A stretch of DNA of 64,000 nucleotides from Rugosimonospora africana (lineage in GTDB: Bacteria > Actinomycetota > Actinomycetes > Mycobacteriales > Micromonosporaceae). A program made the position numbers and the translations under genes. The stretch lies in assembly GCF_016862975.1 (NCBI RefSeq), contig NZ_BONZ01000013.1:62001-126000 (forward strand), in the 5' to 3' direction. Under the pieces are notes generated by a model. That model saw only the letters and a program-made list of their open reading frames with translations, was not told the DNA's origin and made no database searches. The first letter of the stretch is position 1; the number at the start of each line of letters is the position of its first letter. This document shows, in pieces, positions 8,634 to 18,613 of this stretch.

Positions 8634-9821
8634 TCAGGTCCTTCCGGTCTGCGCGTGCCTGTAGGTCAGCCGGCGCAGCAGGTGCTCGGCGGGCCCCCGG
8701 TACCGCCAGCGGTCCATCGCCCAGGCGGCCAACACCGAGACTGTCCACACCCCGAGTCCGGCAAGGAGCGCCGGGTAGGTGGAGCCGCCCAGATCAAGGG
8801 CGAACGGGGCAAAGAGGATCATCCACGCCACCGACTGGAACAGGTACCCGCTCAGCGAGCGCTGGCCCAGTGCGGCGATGGCGTTGACGACCGGCCGGCG
8901 ACGGTCGGACAGGCGCAGCGCCAACAGGCCGATCAGGGCCACATAACCTGGGCCGCCGTACTCGCCGCTGACGTCGTGCAGCAGCGACAGGATCTTGATG
9001 GTCCCGGCGTCCGCGTGCACCAGGCCGGCAGCGATCAGCGCGTACGGCAGGGCGCCGAGCACGACGATGGTGAGGCATCCGATCGCGGTGCGGCGCAACA
9101 GGACCCGGTGCGCCGCCGGGTTCTCCAGGATGCGGCGGCGCGCGGCCCACATGCCGAGCCAGGCGATGACGATGATCGGAATCACCGTCAGGGTGTGCTG
9201 GGGCCACTCCGTCAGCCGATCCAGCACCGAGCGGCCGTACGAGGTCGCGGCCAACGATGGGTCGGGGATGTTGGTGAGGATCGCCCGGCCACTCCTGCCA
9301 TGGACGAGTACCAGGACGGGCAGGACGATGAGGTACGCGAGCTGCGCGGTCCACAACCACAGGACGACGCGGTGGAACCGGTCGCCGCGGCGCAGCAGGA
9401 TGAGCGTGGCGATGACGCCCACGATGCCGTACGCGCCGAGGAAGTCGCCGAAGTACAGCAGCGTGCCGTGGAGGACTCCGAAGCCGAGGAGGAACGCGTT
9501 GCGGCGCAGCAGAATGCGGCGCGCGTCGGTACCGGCGGCCTCGTGGCGACGCGCCAGTTGCACCAGTCCGTAGCCGAACATGACCGCGAACACCGGGTAC
9601 GCCCGGCTGTGCACAAAGGTCACCATGAAGAAGTTGACGACCCGCTCCCACCCGTGCGGGGTACCGTCAATGCCGGGCTGACCGGCGAAGGCGCAGTTTG
9701 CCGCGTTGGCGAGCGCGATGAACAGCAGCATCGCTCCGCGGGCGAGGTCGGGAGCGAGTGCCCGTTCGGCGCGCTGCACCGGCCCCGCCACGGTGGTCCG
9801 GGCGGCCAGGGTTTCTGTCAT
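8634..9821 (-). CDS. DUF418-family polytopic membrane protein
   Basis: 395-residue integral membrane protein with around eight to ten hydrophobic helices. The N-terminal part APDLARGAMLLFIALANAAN, the SRAYPVFAVMFGYGLVQLAR stretch and the C-terminal GQRSLSGYLFQSVAWMIL region are characteristic of DUF418 proteins (acyltransferase-3-like fold, function unknown). The ATG at 9821 is chosen; an in-frame ATG at 9839 adds six residues. It is divergent from the ABC/FtsX operon at 10022, with a 20-bp palindrome between them, so the two units may share a regulator. Substrate and reaction are unknown. Confidence 0.85.
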   Translation of the reverse strand: MTETLAARTTVAGPVQRAERALAPDLARGAMLLFIALANAANCAFAGQPGIDGTPHGWERVVNFFMVTFVHSRAYPVFAVMFGYGLVQLARRHEAAGTDARRILLRRNAFLLGFGVLHGTLLYFGDFLGAYGIVGVIATLILLRRGDRFHRVVLWLWTAQLAYLIVLPVLVLVHGRSGRAILTNIPDPSLAATSYGRSVLDRLTEWPQHTLTVIPIIVIAWLGMWAARRRILENPAAHRVLLRRTAIGCLTIVVLGALPYALIAAGLVHADAGTIKILSLLHDVSGEYGGPGYVALIGLLALRLSDRRRPVVNAIAALGQRSLSGYLFQSVAWMILFAPFALDLGGSTYPALLAGLGVWTVSVLAAWAMDRWRYRGPAEHLLRRLTYRHAQTGRT

Positions 9822-9943
9822 ACACCGAGGCTCGGCCATGGAAGCCGCGAAATCGCTGGGGCCCGACCCCGTCTTCGACGTAGGTCTACACCCCCCACCC
9901 GTCCCTTGCCGGCACCGCGCGAACCCTGGGCGGGCGCCGTCGC

Positions 9944-9963
9944 GGGTATGGCTGGCCATACCC
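9944..9963. promoter_or_regulatory. Perfect palindrome upstream of the ABC-HK-RR operon
   Basis: Arms GGGTATGGC (9944-9952) and GCCATACCC (9955-9963) with a 2-base spacer lie 58 bases before the ATPase start and 122 bases before the divergent DUF418 gene. The NarL-type regulator encoded at 14469 in the same operon is the natural candidate to bind here. Confidence 0.6.
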
Positions 9964-10021
9964 CACAAGACGATGGCGCGCTGTGTGTCGGGCGGGGCCG
10001 CGTTCCCGAAGGCTTGATGGC

Positions 10022-10741
10022 ATGCGGAACACGGTGGTTGACCTGTTTGACGTGGTGAAATGTTATCCGGGCGTGCGCGCCCTCGACGGGGTGTCGGCGG
10101 GGTTCGCGGCGGGCACGTTCTCGGCGGTGATGGGGCCGTCCGGCTCCGGCAAGTCGACGCTGTTGCACTGTGCGGCCGGTCTCGACCGGCCGGACAGCGG
10201 CCAGGTGAAGCTCGGCGGACACGAGATCGGTCGGCTGCGCGAGCCGAAGCTGACCGAGACGCGGCGGCGTCTGGTGGGGTTCGTCTTCCAGACCTACAAC
10301 CTGCTCGACTCGCTGTCGGTGTGGCACAACGTCCTGCTTCCCCAGCGGTTGGCCGGGGTGCGGCCGGACCGGGCCTGGGCGCGCGAGGTCGTGCGCCGCG
10401 TCGGCCTGAGTGGACGCGAAAACGACCGGCCGGCTCAGCTTTCCGGAGGCCAGCGCCAGCGGGTGGCCCTTGCCCGGGCACTCGCCGCCCGACCCGAGGT
10501 GATCTTCGCGGACGAGCCGACCGGTGCGCTCGATCTGGCCACCGGCCGCGAGGTGTTGGGTCTGTTGCGGGAGGCCGTCGACGAGTTGGGTACGACGATC
10601 GTCATGGTGACCCACGACCCGGCAGCCGCCGCCTGGGCCGACCGGGTCGTGTTCCTGGCCGACGGCCGCGTGGTCGCTCAGCTCGACAACCCGTCGGCGG
10701 AGAAGGTCGCGGCGCAGATGACGGCGGTGAGCGCCCGGTGA
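10022..10741 (+). CDS. ABC transporter ATPase, MacB/LolD-type
   Basis: 239-residue nucleotide-binding subunit for an FtsX-like permease. Walker A GPSGSGKSTLLHC, Q-loop FVFQTYNLLDSLSVWHNV, signature LSGGQRQRVALARAL, Walker B VIFADEPTGALDLATG and switch MVTHDP are all intact and of the MacB/LolD (mechanotransmission) class. The ATG at 10022 has GAAGG at 10008-10012; an upstream in-frame start would add 13 residues with no homology. The gene overlaps the permease start as GTGA at 10738. Followed in the same direction by permease, histidine kinase and response regulator, the organisation of antimicrobial-peptide or envelope-stress ABC/two-component modules. Confidence 0.93.
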   Translation: MRNTVVDLFDVVKCYPGVRALDGVSAGFAAGTFSAVMGPSGSGKSTLLHCAAGLDRPDSGQVKLGGHEIGRLREPKLTETRRRLVGFVFQTYNLLDSLSVWHNVLLPQRLAGVRPDRAWAREVVRRVGLSGRENDRPAQLSGGQRQRVALARALAARPEVIFADEPTGALDLATGREVLGLLREAVDELGTTIVMVTHDPAAAAWADRVVFLADGRVVAQLDNPSAEKVAAQMTAVSAR

Positions 10742-13221
10742 TACGGCTCGCGATCGGCTCCCTGCGGCGGCACCGCGGGGTGTACGCCGGCACCTTCCTG
10801 GCGGCGATGCTCGCCGTCGCCCTGCTCGCCGGCGCGGGCATGTTGCTCTTCTCGGTGCTGACCGCGAAGCCGCCGGCCGACCGGTTCGCCGCTGCGCCGC
10901 TCGTCGTCTCCGGTGCCCGCCAGGTCAGCGTCGCGACGGAGACCGTCAAGCACAAGAAGGAGGGCAAGACCAAGCTCAAGCGCAAGGTGAAGAACGAACG
11001 GCTCACCGGCGCCGGCACGCTGCCCGCCGACCTTCCCGCACGGATCGCGGCCGTGCCGGGCGTCACCGGCGTGGTGGCCGACGCCGCCTTCCCGGTCCAG
11101 GTCGCGGGGCCCGATGGCATGCCGCTGCGCGGCACAGATGGCGCCCCGGTCATCGGTCACGGCTGGCGGTCGGCGGTGCTCACGCCGTACCAGCTGAGAA
11201 GCGGCCACCCACCCGCGCACGGCGAGGCGGTGATCGACGCCGACCTGGCTGCCCGCGGCCGGGTCGCGGTGAGCGACACCCTGCACGTCACCACCCGGAC
11301 GGGCGAGTATTCGGTACGGGTCAGCGGCATCGCCGCGCCGGCCGGACGCGACGGCCTCGCGGCACAGGGTGCGTTGTTCCTGGCCGACGGCGACGTGGCC
11401 GCGGTGTCCGGCCTGGCCGGCCCGACCGCGGTGGGCGTGTTCGCCCGGCCCGGCGTCGAACTGGGGGGCGTCGTCGGCGACGCCGAGGTCTACACGGGCG
11501 ACGACCGCGTGCGTGCCGACCTTCCCGGTGCGCTGCCCGACTACGTCGGACCGATCTCGATCTTCGGGTTCGTCATCGGGATCACCGCGTTCGCGGCCGT
11601 CTTCGTGCTCACCGGTACGGTCGCCCTCGGCGTACGGCAACGGCTGCGCGAACTGGCTTTGCTGCGGACCGCCGGCGCCACGCCCGGCCAACTTCGTCGC
11701 CTGCTGGGTCTGGAGAGCGTCGTGCTGGCCGCGCTCGCCGCGCTGCCCGCCGCGCCGCTCGGGATCGTGTTCGCCCGGGTCGTCGCCGCCCGGTTCCGCG
11801 CCCTCCACGCCGTCCCGGCTCAGTTCTCGGTGCGGGTGAACCTGCCAGTCATGCTGTTGGGCGCTCTCGCCGGGGTGCTGGTCACGTTCGTGGCCGCGCG
11901 GATCGCCGCACGCCGCTCGGTGCGCATCGCCCCGACCCAGGCACTCACCGAGACTGCCACCGCCCCGACCGGCGGCCTGGTACCGCGTGTGCTCGTCGCC
12001 CTGGTCACGACCGGCGGCGCGACCGCGATCCTGACGTTCGTGCCGCTCGGCGGGCCTCTGGGGATGGGGATGAGCTTCGTGTCGTCGGCCCTGTTGCTGT
12101 GCGCGGTCGCGGCGCTGGGGCCGTATCTGGTCCGCCCGCTGACCATTGCGGCCCGGCCGCTCGGGCTGGCGGGAATGCTGGCCCGGGCCGAATACCGGCG
12201 GGTCGCGGCGCTCGCGGTGCCGCTCGTGCTGATGTTCGGCATCAACGCCACGATGCTGCTCAACAGCACCCTGCTGGGCAAACTGACCGAGCAGGATCAG
12301 GTGGCGCGCGACGCGGTGGCGACCGCGCAGGTGACCGGTCCGGGTGGTCTTCCGCTGTCCACCGCCCGGAGGCTCGTTGCCACTCCGGGCGTCACCGGCG
12401 CCGCGGCGTTGCTGCCGACCCGGGTGATCGCGGTCAAGGGCGGCAAGCCGGAGGACTACCCGGCGCAGGGCCTGCTGGCCGCCGGGCAGAGCGCGCTGGA
12501 CCTGGACGTCCGGTCCGGGGCGTACGCGGCGGACGGCGTGGGCGCGAGCGAAGCGATGGTGCGGCAGTACGGCTGGAAAGTCGGGCAGGTCGTGCCGTTG
12601 TGGCTCGCCGACGGCGTACCGGTCCGGTTGCGACTGACCATGGTGTACGCCCGGGCACGCGGCTTCGGCGATCTGGTGCTGCCGGCCGGACTGGTCGCGG
12701 CGCACGACCCGAGCGGGCTGATCAGCACGGTCGGCCTGCGCTACACGCCGGGGACAGCGCAACGGTTGCTCGCCGACTTCCCGAGCCTGCGCGTCACGCC
12801 GGCGGTCGGTGCCGCCGCGACCGGGGACGCGTCGGAGCAGCAGGGCGCCTGGGAGCTGATGGTGGTGATTTCGCTCGGGTTCACCGCGATCGCCGTGGTC
12901 AACACGTCCGCGATCGCCACCGCGAGCCGCCGCCGCGAGTACGCCGATCTACGGCTGGCGGGCGCGACAGTCGGACAGTTGCACCGTATGGCCGGGGCCG
13001 AGGCGTTGGTGACAGTGTTCGCCGGGCTTCTGCTCGGCGCGGCGGTGACCGGAGTGGTCGTCGGCGCGTTCAGCACGGCCCAGGACGGCGCGCTGAGGTG
13101 GCTCGTCGATCCGGCGACATACGCGGCGATGGCCGGTGGTGTCGCGGTCCTCGGCCTGCTCGCGGGTACGCTGCCCGCCCGCCTCCTGCTGCGCCGGCGC
13201 GGCTTGGCCACCGAGGCGTGA
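10738..13221 (+). CDS. FtsX-like ABC permease
   Basis: 827-residue permease of the MacB/FtsX superfamily, GTG start coupled to the ATPase stop. An N-terminal helix (YAGTFLAAMLAVALLAGAGM) is followed by a large extracytoplasmic domain (about residues 50-270), then an FtsX block starting FVIGITAFAAVFVLTGTVAL with the LRELALLRTAGATPGQLRRL loop, a second set of helices, another extracytoplasmic domain and a second FtsX block ending with VAVLGLLAGTLPARLLLRR. The extracytoplasmic region contains a very basic stretch HKKEGKTKLKRKVKNE near residues 77-92, unusual for this position. Such permeases move or release lipids, lipoproteins or peptides; the substrate is unknown. Confidence 0.9.
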   Translation: MIRLAIGSLRRHRGVYAGTFLAAMLAVALLAGAGMLLFSVLTAKPPADRFAAAPLVVSGARQVSVATETVKHKKEGKTKLKRKVKNERLTGAGTLPADLPARIAAVPGVTGVVADAAFPVQVAGPDGMPLRGTDGAPVIGHGWRSAVLTPYQLRSGHPPAHGEAVIDADLAARGRVAVSDTLHVTTRTGEYSVRVSGIAAPAGRDGLAAQGALFLADGDVAAVSGLAGPTAVGVFARPGVELGGVVGDAEVYTGDDRVRADLPGALPDYVGPISIFGFVIGITAFAAVFVLTGTVALGVRQRLRELALLRTAGATPGQLRRLLGLESVVLAALAALPAAPLGIVFARVVAARFRALHAVPAQFSVRVNLPVMLLGALAGVLVTFVAARIAARRSVRIAPTQALTETATAPTGGLVPRVLVALVTTGGATAILTFVPLGGPLGMGMSFVSSALLLCAVAALGPYLVRPLTIAARPLGLAGMLARAEYRRVAALAVPLVLMFGINATMLLNSTLLGKLTEQDQVARDAVATAQVTGPGGLPLSTARRLVATPGVTGAAALLPTRVIAVKGGKPEDYPAQGLLAAGQSALDLDVRSGAYAADGVGASEAMVRQYGWKVGQVVPLWLADGVPVRLRLTMVYARARGFGDLVLPAGLVAAHDPSGLISTVGLRYTPGTAQRLLADFPSLRVTPAVGAAATGDASEQQGAWELMVVISLGFTAIAVVNTSAIATASRRREYADLRLAGATVGQLHRMAGAEALVTVFAGLLLGAAVTGVVVGAFSTAQDGALRWLVDPATYAAMAGGVAVLGLLAGTLPARLLLRRRGLATEA

Positions 13222-13248
13222 CGGGATGAGCGGCTACGCTCGGCAGCG

Positions 13249-14481
13249 ATGCGCCACGTGATCGCGAAGACCGGACGGGCCCTCGCCTACGTGGTGACGG
13301 GCCTGTTCGCCGGCGTCCTCGGCTTCGCCTGGAGCCTGGCCGCCACCCTCGCGGTCGTCGTGACCTCGGTCACCCACCTGGGCGGGCACGTCTTCCTCGG
13401 GGCCGCCTGGGTGACCCGTCGCTTCGCCGGTCTTGAGCGGCGCCGTGCCGGTTGGGTGCTCGGCGTCCCGATCGCCGCGCCGTACGTGCCGGTCACCGGC
13501 GATCGGGTCCGCCAACGGGTCGGCGCGGTCGCCGGGCAGCCGGCCACCTGGCGTGACCTCGCCTGGCTGGTCCTGCTCTTCCCGGTCGGCCTGGTCACCG
13601 GCGGGGCGGGACTGGTCGTCGCCCTGGTCGGCGTGGGCGTGGCGGTCGCGCCGACGTGGGCGTGGGCGGTGCCGAATCCGCACGCGCCGTTCCCGATGAA
13701 GCCACTGCTCACCACCACGCCGGGGCGGTTCGGGCTCGCCGTGATCGGCTTGGCCCTGCTCCCGGTGGTGCTCGGGATCGTGCGTACCCTCGCCGCCGGA
13801 CCCGCCCGGCTCGCCGCGGCGCTGCTCGCTCCGGGCGAGCACCGGCGGTTGGTCGACGAGACGGCCCGTCTCGCCGAGACCCGCCGCCGGGTGGTCGACG
13901 CGCAGGCCGCCGAGCTGCGCCGCATCGAACGGGACCTGCACGACGGCGCCCAGGCCCGGATCGTGGCGGCCGGCATGACCCTCGCGCTGGCCGCCCGCAA
14001 GCTGCACGCGGACGGCGACGCCGCGCCCGACGTCGACCTGGCCCGCCGCCAGCTCGACGACGCGCTCGGCGAGCTGCGCCGGCTGGTACGGGGCATCCAC
14101 CCGCCGATCCTCACCGACCGTGGCCTGCACGCCGCGCTGGCCGCGCTCGCCGGCGACAGCCCGTTCCCGGTGCAGTTGCGCGGCGACCCGGACGCCCGGT
14201 ACCCCGCGGCCGTGGAGTCGGCAGCCTATTTCGTGGTAGCCGAGGGGCTTGCCAACGCCGCCAAGCACGCGGCGGCGACGGCCGGCACGATCGACGTCCT
14301 GCGCGCCGGCGACGTTGTGCGGGTCGAAGTCCGCGACAACGGCCGGGGCGGTGCCGACCCGACCGGCGCCGGACTAGATGGGCTGCGCCGCCGTGTCGAG
14401 GCGCTCGACGGCGGCCTCACCCTCACCAGCCCGGCCGGTGGGCCGACCGTCCTCTCAGTGGAGCTGCCGTGCGCATCGTGA
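13249..14481 (+). CDS. Two-component sensor histidine kinase (NarL-partner, HisKA_3)
   Basis: 410-residue membrane kinase. N-terminal part has a pair of hydrophobic hairpins (AYVVTGLFAGVLGFAWSLAA; WLVLLFPVGLVTGGAGLVVA) and a third helix pair around ARRFGLAVIGLALLPVVLG-like residues 160-180, with no sizeable external domain, as in intramembrane-sensing kinases of ABC-linked systems. The HisKA_3 phosphoacceptor is His231 in IERDLHDGAQARI, and the ATPase has N-box GLANAAKHA and G-box DNGRGG with GLDGLRRRV. It overlaps the response regulator by 13 bases. Downstream in the operon of the ABC/FtsX transporter, so it probably senses the transported compound or transporter activity. Confidence 0.92.
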   Translation: MRHVIAKTGRALAYVVTGLFAGVLGFAWSLAATLAVVVTSVTHLGGHVFLGAAWVTRRFAGLERRRAGWVLGVPIAAPYVPVTGDRVRQRVGAVAGQPATWRDLAWLVLLFPVGLVTGGAGLVVALVGVGVAVAPTWAWAVPNPHAPFPMKPLLTTTPGRFGLAVIGLALLPVVLGIVRTLAAGPARLAAALLAPGEHRRLVDETARLAETRRRVVDAQAAELRRIERDLHDGAQARIVAAGMTLALAARKLHADGDAAPDVDLARRQLDDALGELRRLVRGIHPPILTDRGLHAALAALAGDSPFPVQLRGDPDARYPAAVESAAYFVVAEGLANAAKHAAATAGTIDVLRAGDVVRVEVRDNGRGGADPTGAGLDGLRRRVEALDGGLTLTSPAGGPTVLSVELPCAS

Positions 14482-15113
14482 TCGCCGAAGACCTGTTGCT
14501 GCTGCGCGAGGGGATGGTGCGGCTGCTGACCGAGACCGGGCACACCGTGGTCGCCGCCGTCGACACCGCCGACGCCCTGGTCGCCGCGGTCGGCGAGCAC
14601 CGGCCCGACCTGTCGGTCGTCGACGTGCGGTTGCCGCCCGGCTTCCGCGATGAAGGGTTGCGCGCGGCGTTGCGGATCCGGGCCGCCGACCCGGACGCTC
14701 ACGTGCTCATCGTGTCGCAGTACGTCGAGCGGGCGTACGCGGCGGATCTGCTGGCCGACGGGCGCGGCGGGGTCGGGTACCTGCTCAAGGACAGGGTGAC
14801 CGCACTCGACGACTTCCTCGACGCGGTGGAACGCGTCGCGGCCGGCGGCACGGCGATGGACCCCGAGGTGGTACGGCAGCTGTTCGCCCGCACCGGCGGG
14901 CGGCAGGGCATCGAGGCGCTCACCCCGCGAGAGCGGGAAGTGCTTGCCCTGATGGCGCAGGGGCTGTCGAACTCGGCCATCTGCACCGAACTGGTGTTGG
15001 CCCCGGTGTCGGTGGAGAAGCACATCGGGAACATCTTCGCCAAGCTTCAGCTGCCGCCGTCGGACGACGCCCATCGACGGGTACGGGCCGTCCTGGCCTA
15101 TCTCAACGGGTGA
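14469..15113 (+). CDS. NarL/LuxR-type response regulator
   Basis: 214 residues starting at GTG 14469 inside the kinase gene. Receiver domain: acidic pocket Glu7/Asp8, phosphoacceptor Asp52 in LSVVDVRLPP, Ser in IVSQYVER and Lys in YLLKDRV. C-terminal LuxR HTH: LTPREREVLALMAQGLSNSA and APVSVEKHIGNIFAKLQL. It is a transcription factor phosphorylated by the kinase at 13249 and probably controls the upstream ABC operon, plausibly through the palindrome at 9944. A terminator hairpin follows. Confidence 0.93.
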   Translation: MRIVIAEDLLLLREGMVRLLTETGHTVVAAVDTADALVAAVGEHRPDLSVVDVRLPPGFRDEGLRAALRIRAADPDAHVLIVSQYVERAYAADLLADGRGGVGYLLKDRVTALDDFLDAVERVAAGGTAMDPEVVRQLFARTGGRQGIEALTPREREVLALMAQGLSNSAICTELVLAPVSVEKHIGNIFAKLQLPPSDDAHRRVRAVLAYLNG

Positions 15114-15136
15114 AGAGCGGTCGGCGGCAGAAGGAC

Positions 15137-15164
15137 CGCGGCGGCGCGCTGAAGCGCCGCCGCG
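15137..15164. terminator. Bidirectional hairpin terminator
   Basis: Perfect 11-bp stem CGCGGCGGCGC (15137-15147) / GCGCCGCCGCG (15154-15164), 6-base loop, between the convergent response regulator and aldo/keto reductase genes. Confidence 0.75.
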
Positions 15165-15181
15165 ACATCGGTGAAGGACGG

Positions 15182-16186
<1,005 letters not shown>

Positions 16187-16258
16187 GGTCTGACGCTAGG
16201 TCTTCGAGTGTGCTCGAAGGCAAGCACGCGGAGACCGTAGTCCACTGTGGACGGCGCC

Positions 16259-17170
16259 TCAGCCCCGCTCGGCGAGCAACTGGACTCCCGAGCGATCGAT
16301 CAGCAGCAGCGACGGGACCAGTTCACCGGTCGGGTACGGCGACGAGAGGACCATTTCGCGCAGCGTCTCCGGCCAGCCCGACGCCGCCCCGGCGACGGCC
16401 AGCTCATCGGGGCTGGGCAGCCCCACGACGATCCGCTCGTCGCCCAGCAGCTGCGACATCCGCTGGTAGAAGTCGGGCAGCGCCACGGCCGAGGCACACA
16501 TGCCGCCGTCCCGCCGCATGGTCAGCAACTGGCCCCGCTCCGAGGAGTGGGCGTCGATCTGCAGGCCGCGCCGCAGCCCGTCGGCCGCCCGGGCGAACAG
16601 CTCGTGCAGCGGCGGCGCACCGAGCCGCTGATGGCCGTCGTGGGTCAGGTGGTCCATGCCGATGTTGCCCGTCGGGGTCGGCCCGACCGTGGCGAGCGCG
16701 AAGAACAGCCGCTCCTGAACCAGGGCCCAGTGCGGCATGGTCGAGCGCATCAGCGGTGCGTTCGGCGCCGACGCGCTCCACAGCACCGGCAACAACTCAC
16801 CGTTCTGCCGCACGTGCTCCATCCGGCCGGCCGCGTCCTGCGCCTCCCGCCGCTGTTCGGCATCCGCCATCGCCTGCCGCGCCGCGGCGAACGCCGGCTC
16901 CCAGTCGCCGTCGGTGGGTCGGGTGAAGCTGTGGCTGAGTTCCGCCCGGGGAAAGGTTTCCGCGATGAAGCGGTTGTCCTTGTCCGACGCCTCCCACTCG
17001 GTGTAGATGGCGGTGACCTCGTCCGGCCGCGCGCGGTGCTCCCGTGACGCGCGGTCCCAAGCCTGCCGTACGCAATCGTCGGCCTGGGTCGGCGCCCCGG
17101 CGATCGCGTGCTCGCCCTCGCCGCGCGCGAGCAGGAAGACCACCATGTTCGTAGTGGGATCGGCGTTCAC
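16259..17170 (-). CDS. Unassigned protein with DUF1444-like C-terminal half
   Basis: 303 residues. The GTG at 17170 is chosen because GGAGG (17177-17181) sits six bases upstream; a frame opening at 17218 would add 16 residues without a ribosome site. No signal peptide or transmembrane helix is seen. The N-terminal half (VVFLLARGEGEHAIAGAPTQ, then VTAIYTEWEASDKDNRFI) is not recognised. The C-terminal half (SSERGQLLTMRRDGGMCASA, SPDELAVAG, LVPSLLLIDRSGVQLL) loosely recalls DUF1444-type proteins, where a plant-like prediction of cofactor is not available. It stands alone between an aldo/keto reductase and the SapA-like gene. Function unknown; assignment to DUF1444 is only an impression. Confidence 0.65.
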   Translation of the reverse strand: MNADPTTNMVVFLLARGEGEHAIAGAPTQADDCVRQAWDRASREHRARPDEVTAIYTEWEASDKDNRFIAETFPRAELSHSFTRPTDGDWEPAFAAARQAMADAEQRREAQDAAGRMEHVRQNGELLPVLWSASAPNAPLMRSTMPHWALVQERLFFALATVGPTPTGNIGMDHLTHDGHQRLGAPPLHELFARAADGLRRGLQIDAHSSERGQLLTMRRDGGMCASAVALPDFYQRMSQLLGDERIVVGLPSPDELAVAGAASGWPETLREMVLSSPYPTGELVPSLLLIDRSGVQLLAERG

Positions 17171-17235
17171 AGGGAGCCTCCTCGTCGTCCGGTAGAACCT
17201 AACCGACGCCGAAGACACGCGGGCCGCTCGGCGTG

Positions 17236-17266
17236 GCAGGGCCGCACCCGGTACGTGCGGCCCTGC
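17236..17266 (-). terminator. Hairpin terminator after the SapA-like gene
   Basis: Perfect 12-bp stem GCAGGGCCGCAC (17236-17247) / GTGCGGCCCTGC (17255-17266) with a 7-base loop, starting 10 bases after the stop of the SapA-like gene (minus strand). Confidence 0.75.
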
Positions 17267-17275
17267 GGTGCGGGC

Positions 17276-17734
17276 TCAGCCGCAGTTGCCCCAGCTGTAC
17301 CGGCCGGCACCCTCCCAGTTGGTGCCGTACAGAACGTCGCCGTCGTACATCACACACTTGTCCACAGCGGAGCGCTGGATCGTCTCGTAGTACTTGAAGT
17401 TCCCGGACGCGTAGACCCAGGAACCGCCCTCTACCCGGATTCCGGCCTCCACACCGGTCGCCGAGCCCACAGCCACGCTCTTCAGGGTGGCGACACAGTT
17501 GTACCCGGTGCCGCTGTTGTACATCAGGTAGACGTCGCCCACCTTGGTGCCGTCCGGCGCGGTGATCGCCTGGTGGCCGCCGGTGACGCTGGCCCACGAA
17601 CCACCGAAGTCGTTGCTGCATGCCTGTGCGGCGCTGTACGGGTTCGAAGCGGCGTGTGCGGGCGAAGCGAGAGCCACCGCCGCGACAGTCGCGGAAGTAA
17701 TCGAGATGGCCAGTCGTTGCGCCAATTTGCGCAC
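17276..17734 (-). CDS. Secreted SapA-like (spore-associated protein A) protein
   Basis: 152-residue exported protein. GTG at 17734 is preceded by GGAGG at 17740-17744. The signal peptide RKLAQRLAISITSATVAAVA ends at a SPAHA-type cleavage site, leaving about 120 residues. The mature part has two or more cysteine pairs (QACSNDFGG, YNCVATLKSVAVG, DKCVMYDGD, WGNCG at the end) and the YNCVATLK and GNFKYYETIQRSAVDKCV segments match what is known of the SapA family found on Streptomyces spores. Biochemical role unknown. Its own terminator lies at 17236; no operon partner. Confidence 0.8.
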   Translation of the reverse strand: MRKLAQRLAISITSATVAAVALASPAHAASNPYSAAQACSNDFGGSWASVTGGHQAITAPDGTKVGDVYLMYNSGTGYNCVATLKSVAVGSATGVEAGIRVEGGSWVYASGNFKYYETIQRSAVDKCVMYDGDVLYGTNWEGAGRYSWGNCG

Positions 17735-17818
17735 AAGGTCCTCCAAATGCTCTGGCGCGAAGATCGCGCGCATGAGCCGTCATGATCCCACAAGGCACGA
17801 GTGGGGCTGATTGCACCG

Positions 17819-18613
17819 TCACGACGGCTTGCGCCCGGACCACACACCACTGGGTCGCCACAGCACTCGGTTGTCCGAAGGAAGCGCGAGCACGCGCGCA
17901 TGGAACTCGCGGCGGTGCTCCTCCGGCAGATCCTCGACGAATGCCCGGTAGCCGTGGGACATCGCCCAGCGCCACAGCGTCTCATTGTCCGCGAAGTGCA
18001 CAGTGGCCTCGGCCCGATGCTCGCGGAGATCGACGAAGCCGGCCTCGGTCAGCAGGTCCGCGGCGTCTACTGGGTGGCCCATGCTGCCACCGGGCGGCAG
18101 GAACTCATCGAACTCGAGGAACAACGCGTTCAGGCGCGCGCCCAGTGACTGGCTCTCGGACAGTGCCGGCCCAGCCTCAAACGCGCCTTGACTGCGCGCA
18201 CTGCCACCGGTGAAGGCGAACCGGCCGCCGGGTGCCAGGACCCGGTACGCCTCCGCCACACCAGCCGCCGGGCGGCCCAGGACGTGGATGACGAACGACG
18301 CCGCGACCAGATCGAAGCTCCCGGACGCGAACGCCAGCGCCTCGGCGTCCATCAGGCACACCCGCGCGGCGGGGTACGACGCGGCGAGCCGGCCGGCCAT
18401 CCCCGGCGCCGCGTCGACGGCCGTGACAGCACAGCCGCGGTGCAGAGCCGGACCGGTCAACGCACCTCGACCCGCACCGAGGTCCAGGAACCGGGAACCC
18501 GGGGGCGGAGCGAGGGCCTCGACGATCGCCGCGCCGAACTCGGCGAAGAAGGGAACGACCTCGTCGTACTGCCCGGCTACCCGATCGAAGAGCTGCCAGG
18601 TCGGACCGATCAC
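17819..18613 (-). CDS. SAM-dependent methyltransferase (class I)
   Basis: 264 residues, GTG start at 18613. Rossmann-type methyltransferase: motif I FLDLGAGRGALTGPAL, acidic residue after beta-2 in VTAVDAAPGM, motif II-like LMDAEALAFASGSFD, and post-motif RVLAPGGRFAFTGG. C-terminal cap region ends VLWRPSGVWSGRKPS. The arrangement matches Methyltransf_11/25 small-molecule methyltransferases such as UbiE-like enzymes. Acceptor unknown. Divergent from the small DUF3072 gene. Confidence 0.88.
   Translation of the reverse strand: MIGPTWQLFDRVAGQYDEVVPFFAEFGAAIVEALAPPPGSRFLDLGAGRGALTGPALHRGCAVTAVDAAPGMAGRLAASYPAARVCLMDAEALAFASGSFDLVAASFVIHVLGRPAAGVAEAYRVLAPGGRFAFTGGSARSQGAFEAGPALSESQSLGARLNALFLEFDEFLPPGGSMGHPVDAADLLTEAGFVDLREHRAEATVHFADNETLWRWAMSHGYRAFVEDLPEEHRREFHARVLALPSDNRVLWRPSGVWSGRKPS

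Noticed and set aside
7959-10058. Long plus-strand open frame opposite the AfsR-like and DUF418 genes
   Set aside because: Frame is an antisense shadow of two well-supported minus-strand genes; high GC makes such frames open by chance.
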